Origin: Marthasterias glacialis
Taxonomy: Eukaryota; Echinodermata; Asteroidea; Forcipulatida; Asteriidae
Length of the DNA stretch: 64,000 nucleotides
Assembly: GCA_911728455.2 (NCBI GenBank)
Contig: CAJVRT020000005.1
Span: forward strand, 84,118-148,117
Direction of reading: 5' to 3'
The position numbers and the translations under genes are program-made. The stretch's first letter is position 1. Each line of letters opens with the position of its first letter. Shown piece after piece: positions 36,960 through 49,189 of the stretch. A model generated the notes under the pieces. That model saw only the letters and a list, made by a program, of their open reading frames with translations. It made no database searches and was not told the origin of the DNA.

Positions 36960-39783
36960 TACTTGGTCTAGTACTGAAGTTTAGACGGCTGGTACCGGGG
37001 GATAAGCCCTCTTGACTTGGTGGAGCAATAATGACTTTGAAGTTTTGGTCCAAAACTCCAATTTATTTTAGGGGGGGGGGGGAGTAACGTAAAAAAATGT
37101 TGGTTTTATGCCCTCAAAGTTAAAGCCGAAAAATGGCAGATATTTCCCAAACTAAGCCAGATAAAGGCTTGCAAAATAGAGTACTGGTACCAAGGGATTT
37201 GTCATCTTGACTTGATGGAGCGAAACTACTCTGAACGTTTGGTCAAAAACTCAGGGTCATTTTAGGGGGGGGGGGGGTGGTGAAGGAAAATGTTTGGTTT
37301 TATGCCCTAACAGTTAAAGCCGAAAAATGACAGATATTTCCTGAACTAAGCCAGATAAGGGCTTGCAAAATAGAGCACTGGTACCAAGGGATATGTCAGC
37401 TTGACTCAGTAGGGCGAAACAACTTTGAACTTTGGTTCAAAACTCAGCGTTTTTTTTAAGGGGGGGGGGGTAAGTAACAGATTTTTTGTTTTGTTTTTTG
37501 GCTCTAAAAGTTTAGCCGAATAATAGATATTTCACAATCTAAGGCAAATCTGGACTTGTAAATTATAGCGCTGGTACAGTGAGATATATCCCCTCTTGAC
37601 TTAGTAGAGTAAAAACAACTTTGAAATTTTGCTCCCAAACTCCAACTTTTTTTAGGGGGGTTAAGGAAAATTTGTGGTTTTTGGCCATAAAACGTTCAGC
37701 CAAATAATTGTGAATATTTCCTCAACTAATGCAGATTCGGAAATGCCAATATCAGCCATGGTACCAGGGGATATGACCTCTTGACTTAGTAGAGTAAAAA
37801 CAACTTTGAAATTTTGCTCCAAAACTCCCACATTTTTTTAAGCAGTTTTGCAAATTTTGTGGTTTTTGGCCCTAAAAGTTTCAGCCGAAAAATGGTGGAT
37901 ATTTCCCAAACTAAGGCAGATAGAGGCTTGCAAATTGCTTGCTGGTACCAGGGGATATGCGCTCTTGACATGTTGAGCGAAAATGACTTTGAAATTATGG
38001 TCCAAAACTCCAATTGTTTTTTACTATGGGTAATGGAAAATTTGTGGATATTTACTGAACTAAGGCAAATCCAGATATGCAAATAAGAGCGCTGGTACGA
38101 AGCGATGTGCCTTCTTGACTTAATAGAGCAAAAACTACTTTTAAATTTTAGTCCAAACAATTTTTGAAGTCTGGTAACAGCAAATTTGTGGTTTCTTGGA
38201 CCTAAAAGTTTTGGCCAAAAATGGTGGATGTTTCCCAAATTCAGGTAGATCTGGGCTTGCAAATTAGAGTGCTGGTACCGGGGGATATGCCCACTTGACT
38301 TGGTAGAGCGAAAATGACTTTGAATTTGTGGTCCAAAACTCAAAATTTTTTGAAGTGGGGTTGCAGCAAAATTTGTGTTTTTTTGGAACTAAAAGTTTGG
38401 GCCAAAAAATGCTGGATACTTCCTGAACTAAGGCAGATCCCGACTGTCAAATCAGAGCGCTGGTACCGAGCATTATGTCCGCTTGACTTGGTAAAGCAAA
38501 AACGTTTTTGAAAGTTTGGTCCAAAACTCCAAATTTTTGAGGCGGTGTAACAGCAAATTTGGGGTTTTTTGGACCTAAAAGTTTGGGTAGAAAAATGGTG
38601 GATACTTCACGAACTAAGGCAGATCTGGACTTGCAATTTAAATCGCTGGTACTGAGTGATATGCACGCTTGACTTGGTAGAACGAAAACGACTTTGAAAT
38701 TTTGGTCAAAAACTCCAACTTTTTGAAGTGCGGTAGCAAAATTTGTGGTTTTTTGGACCTAAAAGTTTGGGCCCAAAAATGGTGGATACTTCCCGAATCA
38801 AGGCAGATTCGGCTAGCAAATAAGAGCGCTGGTAGCGAGCAATATGCCCACTTCACTTGGTAGAGGGAAAACAACTTTGAAATCTTTGTCAAACTCAAGT
38901 TGTTTTGAGTGTGGTTACAGCAAAATTTGTGGTTTTTTGGCAAAAAAGAGCGCTGGTACTGAGTAATATGCCTGCTTCACTTGGTAGAGGGAAAACAACT
39001 TTGAAAGTTTGGTCCCACACTGGAAATTTTATTGAGGTGGGGTAACAGCAAATTATGGATTTTTTTAACCTAAAAGTTTGGATAGAAAAATGCTGGATAC
39101 TTCCCGAAATAAGGCAGATCTGGGCTTGCAAATTAGAGCGCTGGTACAGAGCGATATGTCCACTTGACTTGATAGAGCGAATACAACTTTGAAAGTTTGG
39201 ACCAAACTCCAATTTCTGAAAAGTGGTAGCAAAATTTGTGGTTTTTGGACTTAAAAGTTTGGGCCGAAAAATGGTTGATACTTCCCGAATCAAGGCAGAT
39301 TCGGCTAGAAAATAAGAGCGCTGGTACCAAGCAATATGCCCGCTTCACCTGGTAGAGGGAAAACAACTTTGAAATCTTTGTCAAACTCAAGTTGTTTTGA
39401 GTGTGGTTACAGCAAAATTTGTGGTTTTTTGGACCTAAACGTTTGGGCTGAAAAATGGTGGATACTTCCAGATTTAAGGCAGATCTGGGCTTGCAAGTTA
39501 GAGTGCTGGTACCGAGTGATATGCCCACTTGACTTGGTAGAGCGAAAACAACTTTGAATGTTTAGTCCAAAACTTTTTGAAGTGCGGTAACAAAATTTGT
39601 GGTTTTTTGGACCTAAAAGTTTGGGCCCAAAAATGGTGGATACTTCCCGAATCAAGGCAGATTCGGCTAGCAAATAAGAGCGCTGGTACCAAGCAATATG
39701 CCCGCTTCACTTGGTAGAGGGAAAACAACTTTGAAAGTTTGGTCCCAAACTGCACATTTTTTTTGAGGTGGGGTAACAGCAAA
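36960..39783 (+). repeat. SAT2 array, about 16 diverged units of about 185 bp
   Basis: Each unit runs: AAAAATGGTGGATA, TTCCCGAA or TTTCCCAAACTAA, (G)GCAGAT, GGCTTGCAAATTAGAG, GCTGGTACC, GGGATATGCCC, CTTGACTTGGTAGAGC, AAAACAACTTTGAAA, TTTGGTCCAAAACT, then a T-rich or G-run spacer, then TTTGTGGTTTTTTGGACC. The GCTGGTACC landmark recurs near 36,985, 37,165, 37,377, 37,571, 37,760, 37,942, 38,090, 38,270, 38,459 and so on to 39,685. Units are far more diverged than SAT1 monomers. In the first three units the spacer is a run of ten or more G. Minus-strand frames of up to 185 codons cross several units because the period is close to 186 bp. Confidence 0.92.
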
Positions 39784-40152
39784 TGACAGCCATGGCTCGT
39801 CCGGATGCGTGTTTAGTTGGGTCCTGCTGATTGGTTGTAGTCAATGGATGTAGTCAATGGATATTTTGGTCAGTCTTTTGGTAAGTTTTTGTCGTTTTTT
39901 GTGCCAAATATTTTCATGATTTTGTTTTAAGGGTTCCAGATGGCGTTGTCATACAATAAAGATCAAATTCATGTTTTTAAAATGTTTGTCATGATTTTTG
40001 AAAATGGAAAAAATGGACGAATCTGATCACGAGTTTGGCAAAAACTGGTCAAATCTTCTAGTTACACGGATAATACCCATCCTGGGTCGTAATCCTCGGA
40101 TGGGCAATCCTCCGACCGTCGGGAGGATTGAGGGTTACGATTTTTGCAACTA
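39784..40152 (+). mobile_element. Solo foldback arm inserted in SAT2 (arm B', copy 0)
   Basis: Begins TGACAGCCATGGCTCG just after the SAT2 motif GTAACAGCAAA and ends TTTTTGCAACTAG just before SAT2-like DNA resumes at about 40,153. It is homologous in direct orientation to 42,088-42,482 and in inverted orientation to 41,206-41,580. It codes nothing evident. The clean interruption of a satellite suggests insertion, but no target-site duplication could be confirmed by eye. Confidence 0.75.
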
Positions 40153-40349
40153 GATATTTTGCTAACCACCGCAGATCTGGGCTTGCAAATTAGAGACCTG
40201 GTACCAGGGGATATGCCCTCTTGATTTTTATGAGCAAGAACAACTATGAATTTTTGGTCCAAAACTTTTTTTCGGAGGGTGGGGGGGGGGGGGGGGGGTA
40301 ATAGAAAATTTGTGTTTTTTGGCCCTTAAACTTTTAGCCCAAAATAAGT
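40153..40349 (+). repeat. SAT2 unit displaced beyond the foldback arm, with 20-base G tract
   Basis: Contains GCAGATCTGGGCTTGC, AAATTAGAG, CCTGGTACC, GGGATATGCCC, a TTTTTGGTCCAAAAC block, then a G-rich run at about 40,277-40,298 and TTGTGTTTTTTGGCCC. It continues the SAT2 array interrupted at 39,784. Confidence 0.85.
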
Positions 40350-40680
40350 GGCTTGCAAATTAACTCCATAACTCCCATAAAGGTTGTGAAAAAAAATGTT
40401 TTTACCTGCAGTTAGGTCCAGCAGTCTTGCATCACAAAATCAAAATTCCTGGACATCTAACAACATCTTCAACCCAGAAATGACAAGGTAGCGGTGATGC
40501 TGCAAATACCCTTTAAACACATCTGCAAGGGATTTTTGTACACAGGGCTGTCAAAGAGGGAAAACAAGAGTGTTAGAATGGCAACATCTTCCCTAATGTT
40601 GTCAGGATCTGGACAAGCATGACACTGGTGGAAAGTGTTATCCTTGGATGGGCAAATAGTGGAGTGATAAAAGGGAAGCA
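40350..40680 (+). repeat. Tail repeat following SAT2
   Basis: Carries AACTCCATAACTCC, TTTTTACCTGCAGTTAG, CCAGCAGTCTTGCATC, CATCTTCAACCCAGAAA, TAGCGGTGATGC, CACAGGGCTGTC, GGGAAAACAAGAG and AATGGCAACATCTTCCC, in the same order as in the other tail copies. It directly follows the last SAT2 unit, as at 63,375. Confidence 0.85.
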
Positions 40681-40835
40681 AGCAAAACTTAACTTCTGCT
40701 GTATAATCAATGTGTATTTATTTCTCTCCCAAATTGTTCATGTGCTTTTACCCATAATGCACTTGCGGGTGTTATATTGAATAATGCACTTAGGCTATTA
40801 CATCCCTCTCCAAGTTAAATTGAAACTAGCACATC

Positions 40836-41060
40836 TTAGTCCAAAGTGATAACACAATAAAAACGCAGCCCCTTGAAAGATTAAGAGGGTAATAACAAAC
40901 AAAGTTCAATTACAAATCTCCAACAAACAAAGTTCCATTATAAATCTCAAATGAAAAAAGTTCTGTTTCAAAGCCAAGTTTTCTATTTGTTTTTTTGACC
41001 AGCGGCAGCCTGCTCCTACTAACCCGCCCGGTGTGTTTGCAGCAGAGAGCCAGTGGTGGT
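40836..41060 (+). mobile_element. Foldback loop segment A (inverted partner at 41,675-41,871)
   Basis: Starts TTAGTCCAAAGTGATAACAC and ends near GTTTGCAGCAGAGAGCC. The reverse complement, with small differences, lies at 41,675-41,871. This copy contains a short internal duplication around CAACAAACAAAGTTC that the partner lacks. No coding function seen. Confidence 0.8.
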
Positions 41061-41205
41061 TTATTGCTTGGATCGCGCACTCAATGTATGTAGCGACTGA
41101 GAGTATCGCAGGGGACCTGCTGCCACCTACCAAGGTAAGCCACTTAAAACTCCAGTCAGTGTGGCTGCTGAAGGCCATCACTTTCTAGCGGCTACAAGTA
41201 CAACT

Positions 41206-41665
41206 CTAGTTATCGTATAGTTGCGATAATCGTAAACCTCCATCCTCCCGACGGTCGGAGACCGGAGGATTACGACCCAAGACGGGTATTATCCATGTAA
41301 CTAGCAGTTTTGACCAGTTTTTGCCAAAACTCAGGATCAGGTTCGTCCATTTTTTAACACCCTCAAAAATCATGACATACATTCTAAAAACATGGAGTTG
41401 ATCTTTATTGTATGACAACGCCATCTGGAACCCTTAAAACAAAATCATGAAAATATTTGGCACAAAAAAAGGACAAAAACGTACCAAAAGACTGACCAAA
41501 ATATCAATTGACTAAATCCATTGACTACAACCAATCAGCGTGACCCAACTAAACACGCATCCGGATGAGCCATGGCTGTCGTGTGCGTATCGGCTTTTCC
41601 AGCTTGCAAAGTCACCGCCTGTGTGTGTAAGCATCGATCCCCGGACCGTGTGCGCAGCATGCAGG
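41206..41665 (-). mobile_element. Foldback arm B (inverted partner of 42,022-42,482)
   Basis: Starts CTAGTTATCGTATAGTTGCG and contains CCGACGGTCGG, TCCGGATGAGCCATGGC and GCGTATCGGC, then AAGCATCGATCC. The reverse complement of nearly the whole segment forms 42,022-42,482. Outer ends read as CTAGTT...GCGATAATCGTAA. The left end carries a short internal duplication. The arm is about 460 bp. Confidence 0.82.
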
Positions 41666-41674
41666 TACCTATGA

Positions 41675-41871
41675 CCCAAGACGGGCTCTCTGCTGCAAAC
41701 ACACTGGGCGGGTTAGTAGGAGCAGGCCGCCGCTGGTCAAAAAAACAAACAGAAAACTTGACTTTGAAACAGAGCTTTTTTCATTTGAGATTTGTAATTG
41801 AACTTTGTTTGTTTTTACCCTCTTAATCTTTCAAGGGGCTTCGTTTTTATTGTGTTATCACTTTGGACTAA
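41675..41871 (-). mobile_element. Foldback loop segment A', inverted copy of 40,836-41,060
   Basis: Reads CTCTCTGCTGCAAACACAC to CTTTGGACTAA, the reverse complement of segment A. Segments occur in the order B', A, B, A', B', so two inverted pairs interleave rather than nest. Confidence 0.8.
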
Positions 41872-42021
41872 CTTACATCGTGTGTGCACAAACTACACAG
41901 CTCGTAGTACCGCCGTGTGGTGCTTCCGCACCCCCCCACAGCCACACACACATACTGACTGTGTGTGGGTTTAGCATGCAAGTGTACACAATACATTGTA
42001 CATGTACAATGTACATGTACA

Positions 42022-42482
42022 ATGTCCAGGGATCGATGCTTACACACACAGGCGGTGAGTTTGCAAGCTGGAAAAGCCGATACGCACATGACAGCCATTG
42101 CTCGTTGGGATGCGTGTTTAGTTGGGTCACGCTAATTGGGTTAGCCAAGCAAGTGTGACCTTTAAAATCACTAGTTGGCCCCGCTATGGATTATGGATAT
42201 ATTCGGTCAGTCTTTTGGTAAGTTTTTATCGTTTTTTCTACCAAATATTTTCAAGATGTTGTTTTAAGGGTTCCAGATGAAGTTGTCATAAAAATAAGAT
42301 CAACTCCATGTTTTTAGAATCTCTGTCAAGATTTTGGAAAGTGGAAAAAAAGGACGAATCTGATCATGAGTTTTGGCAATAACTGGTCAAAACTGCCCAT
42401 TACGTGGATAATATCAGTCTTGTCTCGTAAACCTCTGGTCTCCGACCGTCGGTAGGATGGAGGGTTACGATTATCGCAACTA
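42022..42482 (+). mobile_element. Foldback arm B' (inverted partner of 41,206-41,665)
   Basis: Begins near GTCCAGGGATCGATGC and ends GGTTACGATTATCGC then AACTAG. Immediately to its left, at about 41,990-42,020, is a self-complementary TGTACATGTACA repeat. With arm B it bounds a 1.28-kb unit whose interior (about 356 bp) carries A' and no transposase frame, so it would be non-autonomous. Confidence 0.82.
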
Positions 42483-44559
42483 GTTTTTGTACAGCTCCGT
42501 CAGGGTCACTGTCACTATGTCAGCTTTGACAGTTCAGAACCACATTAGATAGCATGGTTACATTTAGCCCCATACATTGTGCCAATACGCTGGACTACCT
42601 CCGATTCTTGGCCCAACGAACCCAATCCTCCAAAACCAGACATCAACTTTCAAATCGAAACTTACTTTTTTGGCAAATTTTTCCCTAAATGATCAGTTGG
42701 TCTTTGCTGGAAGCGTCTGGAGAAGATTTCTGCATGCCTCCCTCCCCTTGGTGCGATAACTCCTAGGCTTTTGGTGGAATTTTATGACAAATCTCCATGC
42801 TTGTATATTTTAGAAGCCCATGTCAATGACGTCATCGAAGCTATGATGGGTGCTGTTGCACTGTACAGCGAGAGAGGGTCAGACTCCTGCGCTAGTCTTT
42901 ATTCCAGCAGTCTTCTTGTGACAATCACCTGAAAGTGGGGACACGAAAGTTTTGAGTAGCAGTAAACTTTCTTGAATGTGCTGACTGATTGCGTGCATTA
43001 CCCGAGAGAGATGAGCGAGTGACAACATGGAGGTACAAAATGGTAACACCGTCTGTTTGCATTGGGCAACAGGAACAAAGTTTACATAAATTCCATGGAT
43101 ATAAAGTGACAGCCGGATACGGCATCTTAGCCTTTCTGTGTTTAAATGTAGGTACTGCAAACAACGATGGGCTTCGAGATACAGCCATAGTAAAAATATG
43201 TCAGTGCCGCCGCTCAAAACCACCACCGACCATGCCGACTTTCATCACAGTTCGATACACACAGAGTGAAGTACATGTCTAGTCAGGTCGTTGTTTCGGC
43301 CTTGGTCGTGCGTGGTTCTAATGTGCAATGAACATAACTTACGTGTCTCAGTACTCAGTGTTTTCGTTGTTTTTAGCTCCCCTCCGGACCGAGCAACCAC
43401 TCTACAATTCCTCCTCCGTCAGCTAAGCACACACGAGTTACAAATTAGTTACTTTAATAACATTAAAATAATATTGACCATTTTTCCTTGTGCTTAATGA
43501 TCAGTCATTTCAACAGCAACCTTGACCGGCATGGTATACCTGGGCACTTATACAAAAGGATAAAGAGCGCCCTCTGTAGTGGGAATAGGGGCAGCCTTAA
43601 TCTTCTCAGAGAATTTAAAACCTCAGGTCAACACTTTTGTAAAGAGGAAAAACCTAAAATGTTCCCAGATTTACATATAGTCCTACCTTAGATGTTATCA
43701 AGATAATGATGGTAGAAAAGTTTCATTGAAATAGTTCTGCCTAAAGTAATGACATTTTTAATTTAATAAATGAAATAAGTTCCAACAATAGTTTATATCT
43801 CGGTGAAATGAAATCTCTATAAAAATGTGAACAAAATTGCTCAATGCATTTTTACCGCTTTCTCGCAATTGAAACAATGCCAAATGAGCTAAACCAGTTC
43901 ACTGGTTGGTTTTGTTACAAATATCTTGATTTGTGCAAAAATGTACAGTCAGTTTACCAATGTTGAGCTGGAATTTTAACAATCAAAATAAAAAATCACA
44001 TGTTTGTGTAGGTGGCGAGATCGAACTGAATTAACTTTGAGGGGATTATACCAGTTGAGCATTAGTTCGTAATGTCTGTTGTTCAAGAATTTCAGACATC
44101 ATTGTCCCTCTTCACGGCCAACTTAATGTTCATATAAAGGTACCTCTACACTGGACAAATACCTGCACAGTTTGTATAAAAGATGACCAAGTCTTAGAGC
44201 TGAAGCAAGATCTGAAAATAAAATACAATTTCCACAGAATAATCGTAGTCCTGACCATCTTGAAAGTGTGATCAATTAATATACCGACCCCTGTTAGTTC
44301 TAGATTAATACAGTTATTTCACATGGGGTGTGATATTTTGTTTATCTGACGGTTATTTGGCGGCCACATTCTGCCCCCCAAAAAAATCTGACATCCGCCT
44401 CAAAACTTCATTATAAAACCAAACGACAAAACACAAGTAATAATTTGCGGGAAGAAATAATAAATATAAGTTGTTGTAGCTTAATTTTTTTTCTTTACCC
44501 GTGCCTATAAGGGCTACTGACAATGTCATATTTATCTCCAAAATCTCAGTATTTCCCCC
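42483..44559. other. No gene recognised
   Basis: Several overlapping short open frames on both strands (42,879-43,282) show no family resemblance. A fragment around 43,085-43,140 (AGTGACAGCCGGATAC, CATCTTAGCC) weakly resembles part of dispersed repeat R3. The rest shows nothing I can name. Confidence 0.4.
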
Positions 44560-45100
44560 AAGAAGCTAATATCCTGGGTCAAGTTAAATGAAAAGGCATC
44601 GGTGTAGGCTCTTTACTGAGTTAAGAGCATAAAATTAAACCCTGGTAATGGACCCATAATTTGATAAAATGGATTTGATTTTTTCTTTCTTTCAAGTGTT
44701 TGCCTTGTTTTCAGGCTTAAAAATTAAGCAGGCATCTTCAGTAATGCCATCTTGTATGATGATACATAAGGCATCTTTCTTTGCAGAAAAATGTTGTTTA
44801 CCCCCAATATACAGCTAATATCCTGTCTCAAGTTGGATAAAAAGGCATCAGTGAGTAGTGTCTACTGCATAATTTGAGAGCATAAATTTGCACGTGAATA
44901 TTTAAAACATGCTGGCCTTGCCACCCCTTAAGATTTTCAAATATTTTGACTGACCTCATTTTTAAGCTCGATTTTATGAATGAAGCTGGCATCCTGACTG
45001 ACGAAATTTCGTATAACTTGCCTATTGCATATTTCATAGTAAAAATAACCCGCACACATTTGTAATTTTGGGGTAACATTAATGTCATATTTCCCCCACA
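44520..45100 (+). repeat. Diverged direct repeat, about 250-bp period, two units plus a fragment
   Basis: GCTAATATCCTG, TCAAGTT, AAAAGGCATC and GAGCATAAA occur at about 44,563 and again at about 44,812. The preceding AATGTCATATTT and CCCCCA block recurs a third time at about 45,079. Units are poorly conserved. Confidence 0.6.
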
Positions 45101-45974
45101 TATTGAAATAATAGTTCACTAGATGCAGCTTCTAGTGATTCTCAGACAGCTCACAGAAAAACAGTCAATGAAACATTGTTGTGATTTTTTGGCAGTTAAA
45201 CCACTGCATTTAATTCAACTCTTATTGCCTATTCCAACATGTGCAAAATGCACTATAAAAGCATTAACTTGTATAAATGGTGTTGTTAATTTAAGACAAA
45301 ACACAGGGCAGGATAGGGTTGGTTGAGAGTCATCGCTATAACTCATGTTTATCGTAAATGCTATTTTAGTAGATACGACCTTGTTACACAGACATAACGA
45401 TGTATTGGTTTGATACACTAGGTTGAGCATGGGGGATCAACCGTGTTGAACAGACTGTACATGGAACTCAATAACTTCATCTATTTGTAATATACAATGG
45501 ATCATCATAAAAAAGTGTATAATACGCATAACAGCTCTATGCATTATGCCAAGTATAATGACATTCTTTAGAATCCCTCACCTACATCTAAATAATCCCC
45601 TGATGCAACCAGAGCATAAGGCCCAAACCATAAAGTATAGACAGTAAGTATTAAAGACCATTCACAATCATCATTGATCAGTATTTCCCCTGGCTGTTGA
45701 GCTGAGAGATCTGGTAAGAATTCAAATTGATGCAGCCTGCAAACTGACAAGAATGCAGCATTCACACAAATGTCTGATGATTCCATCTACACAATCCAAA
45801 TTGTGACTTGTCGATGCATAGAGGTCAAGGAAAATGCTCATAAATGAAACAACATTAACATTTTTGCCAATATTATTTCCTTTATGACAAATCTGAGAGA
45901 GGTGGTCACTCAAAGGAGATCGGTGGTCACTCAAATGAGCAAGTTGGGCTGCCTCACTCTTGGAAGTGCAGGCA
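45101..45974. other. No gene recognised
   Basis: Short open frames only. A short duplication GGTGGTCACTCAAA occurs twice near 45,900-45,935. Confidence 0.4.
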
Positions 45975-46285
45975 GTGCTTTAACTAGGGTAAAATCATAG
46001 GGGGGCACATGAGGGCATCATTTGTTTTCTAGGGGGCACATTTGGCCAAATAAAACTGTTTAAAAAACTAGCCCCTTTTCAGTGTTTTCTGATGTGTTAA
46101 AGTAAAACAAAATACATTCTGTGTGTAAATAATTCAAAATAGTTCTAAAAACACTGAAACTTCTACGTAAAAGCTCATAAAAATGCAACATTTTATTCCG
46201 CTAATTTTAATCTCAAAAGTCCAGGATTCAAATAGGGGGCACAGACATCAGTTGATGGTGCACATATCCCCCAGCCCCGGTCCGT
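45975..46285 (+). repeat. Old dispersed repeat, copy 2 (pair with 31,940-32,300)
   Basis: GGGGGGCACAT, TAGCCCCTTTT, AACACTGAAAC, AAAAGCTCATAAA, GCTAATTTTAATCT and CCAGGATTCAAATA, then GGGGGCAC. This is the same order as in copy 1, with substitutions throughout. Confidence 0.5.
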
Positions 46286-46309
46286 GCTCCTCCTTAGTAA
46301 AGTCAATAT

Positions 46310-46530
46310 TTGCAGGAGGGAAACACTACTCAATGATTTCAGTTGAATTGTTGATTTCCTAGAGTCAGGAGACATTTAATGCGATCAAACAGCACAAAGA
46401 TGACAGTGTATCGTGACTGGCCTCCACTGATTTGAGTCTCAATCTCTCTCAAGGAGCATGTTGCTCAGACAGCTAACTGCATCAATCTGGAGCTGGGTTA
46501 TAAAGAATTTACATTATTTGAATATCTACA
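46310..46530 (+). repeat. Direct repeat R4, copy 1 (pair with 47,435-47,625)
   Basis: Shares CCTAGAGTCA, GAGAC, CGTGACTG, TTTGAGTCTC and TCTCTCAA, then CAGCTAAC and ATCTGGAGCTGGGTTATAAA, with the block 1.1 kb downstream. Confidence 0.7.
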
Positions 46531-47434
46531 TTGATCAGTTGAAAAAAAATCACAAAAACAAAGTATAATCTTCAAAAAACGTAATTTCTTTCAAACTACA
46601 AGGAAATTCATTTATGAGTAGCATCCAAAAGGATTGGATTTGTTGTTAAGAATCTGCATGATATTTTTGCATCAGCTGTTTTATCTAAGCTTAATGCAAT
46701 AATGTTAAATTCCATCCACCCACTCCATTATGAAGTGGTCGCTAAAGGATCGAGTAGACTCTGACAATAGACAAGATAGAATTCTAGATGAACAAGTAAA
46801 GTGACCAGACACCATCTTGGAAAAATGACCGTATGCTTTTGAGCAAAATGGGGTCATTTTGAGAGGGCTAGTGTAAAACAAATTCACCAGGTTGGGAGTC
46901 AACAACCCCTGGGCCTTGATATTAGACCATTTTTCAACAATCCATAAAAGCAGTGACCTTCGAATGGTGGATTTAGAGAGAAAATTGTGGTTTTATATTT
47001 TATTAATGAAGCTCAGCGCAAGGTCTTTTCTTGTCTATTTTGTGTAGTGCACCCAGCTACAGTCAGTAATATCTATGGTTCCTGGTTCAGGATTATAAAC
47101 TATCACTTTTTTTCTTGACAAACAAATAAGGATCTTTGCAAAAGGCAGGTTGTCAGGCTTGGGAAAACCTGGAAGCCTGGTAATTTAAAAATATCCAGAT
47201 TAGGATCTTTGTGAAACACAGAGTTTCCAAGTTCGGACTTCGAAAGTTCGAAAAAAACCAAAAAATAAAAAACCTTGAAGCCTTGTAATTCACGTGTGCT
47301 GTTTCAAAAGAAGGTAGATGAGGATCTTAGAGAAATGCAGGTGTTCTTCTGTTCAGGCTCAGAAAAACCTGAAAGCCTAGAATGTAGAGAGAATGGGCCA
47401 CCCTACTTTGGAACCGGCAGGGGGAAAGACTTTT
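46531..47434. other. No gene recognised
   Basis: AT-rich. No recognised coding frame or repeat. Confidence 0.4.
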
Positions 47435-47625
47435 CAATGTTTTCGGTTAGAATCAGCTATTTTCCTAGAGTCACGAGACGATCAATGTGACGGAGATGAA
47501 AAAGTGTAGCGTGACTGACCTGGACTAATTTGAGTCTCCATATTTTCTGGTTCTCTCAATGAGCATGTCACTCAAACAGCTAACAACATCCATCTGGAGC
47601 TGGGTTATAAAGAATAATGTATACA
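47435..47625 (+). repeat. Direct repeat R4, copy 2
   Basis: Diverged direct copy of 46,310-46,530. The best-conserved part is its right end, ATCTGGAGCTGGGTTATAAA. Confidence 0.7.
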
Positions 47626-48474
47626 TTATTTCATTATTTGAAATGTAATCATTACCTGCAACTACTGACAATGACATTGTAAATATGAAAAATCTTCCAA
47701 ACTACAAGTAAACCCACTCATAATTATGATCCAAAAATACGCAAGTTAAGGATCAATAGCATGGTGTAATTGCTGGAATAAAAAGCCAGTAGTTTCAAAT
47801 TATATTTACAGGTTAAAAAGGTCTGAGACTGGAATCCAACTATTAGGAGGTATGTTGAAAAGACGGCACTTGATGGGAACAGTATCCTAAATATTTCTCC
47901 CTTTTCCAAAATCATATCTGACACAATTGTACCACCATATTAACCGGCATCATCCCCTGCGTATTTCAGGTTAGTTTACATTAAGTATAAACAATTTTGC
48001 CATTAGCTGATTGGAAACTGGTTTCACTAGGACTTGAGTTGTTTGGAGAATGAGTGAGTTGGTTGGAGTACGAATTGACCAAAATGAACAGGAGTTGGTT
48101 AAAGCATGGAGGAAGGAATCTCGTCCAAGTATAGAGTATGAATTGATTGGAGTACTATGATGAGTTGACTTGTTTCCTGCCAGAAGACAAGGCCATGACT
48201 GAAAACAAATATGATCAGCCGACTTTTGGAGACTTTGCATCATTGCAATGATATTATAATTATGGCATTATGCATGTACTGAACAGGCAAACTAATGAGA
48301 AATGTACTGAAGTTGCTTACCGCTTTGCTGTTGTGAAAGTTCACTTCTGAATAAGATAGCTCCTCTTTAACTTCTAGATTATTCTTGTGAGTGGTCAGAC
48401 CATACCATACATGTAGTGTAACAACCACACTTTACTTCTGTATAGATCCCTGCCTACACTGCTGTGCAGTGCTG
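47626..48474. other. No gene recognised
   Basis: AT-rich, with short open frames that show no family features. Confidence 0.4.
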
Positions 48475-48735
48475 CTGAACCTGATGACTGCATGGTTTTG
48501 CTTTGGGCCTGAAAAGCATCAGTTTGGAGGAAAAAAGATGATTGTGAGTACAGTTAAGGGAAAGTTTTTGTATCTGACTACCACTTTTTGGATGTATTAT
48601 GTCAATGTTTATTATCAGAATTTCCAGATAGGTAAGTATAGAATGATATTTAAATTACTCATGGAGTTTACACGGCAGATCAGATACAACATTTTAGCCT
48701 AATTAAGTGCCTGTTTATTCATCTTTGATTGTTCG
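48475..48735 (+). repeat. Dispersed repeat R3, copy 2
   Basis: Matches 36,515-36,775 in order over about 260 bp. The best-conserved part is GGTTTTGCTTTGGGC through TTTCCAGATAGGTAAG. Confidence 0.75.
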
Positions 48736-49189
48736 TATGTAATTATAAACTGATTTATTCATTTTGTTAAACACATTAAAGATGTATGATCCATGCTCAA
48801 GCCAATTTGACCTTGAAAATTAATCCAAATGTTGAAATAATTTTTGTAAGATGGCCAAAGTTATTTACTTCCAAATAAAAATATCAAGCAACAATTACAG
48901 AGTGCTTAATGTTAAAAATTATTTTTCTAGCACAAATCACATCAGCACAGATCATCTTTAAAGCATATGCATTGTTCAAGAGGCCAATCAGCAGCTTGTA
49001 ATGTTAAACCCTTTAACATTAAGGTACACTTTAATTTGTTCAAATTATAAAATCTTTTAGTTGGTGCTTTCAGTTTGAAAATATTGCAAAGGCAAACCTC
49101 TTTCTGTTTTTAGTTTAAATGCTGCTAATTGCCCTTTCGTTAAATTCATGACTCATCAGTTGAACTTGCATTGAACTGAATTTATGTTT

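Noticed and set aside
42879-43282. Cluster of overlapping open frames of 87-115 codons
   Set aside because: Open on both strands in several frames with no recognisable motif, conserved repeat or splice sites. Treated as noise.
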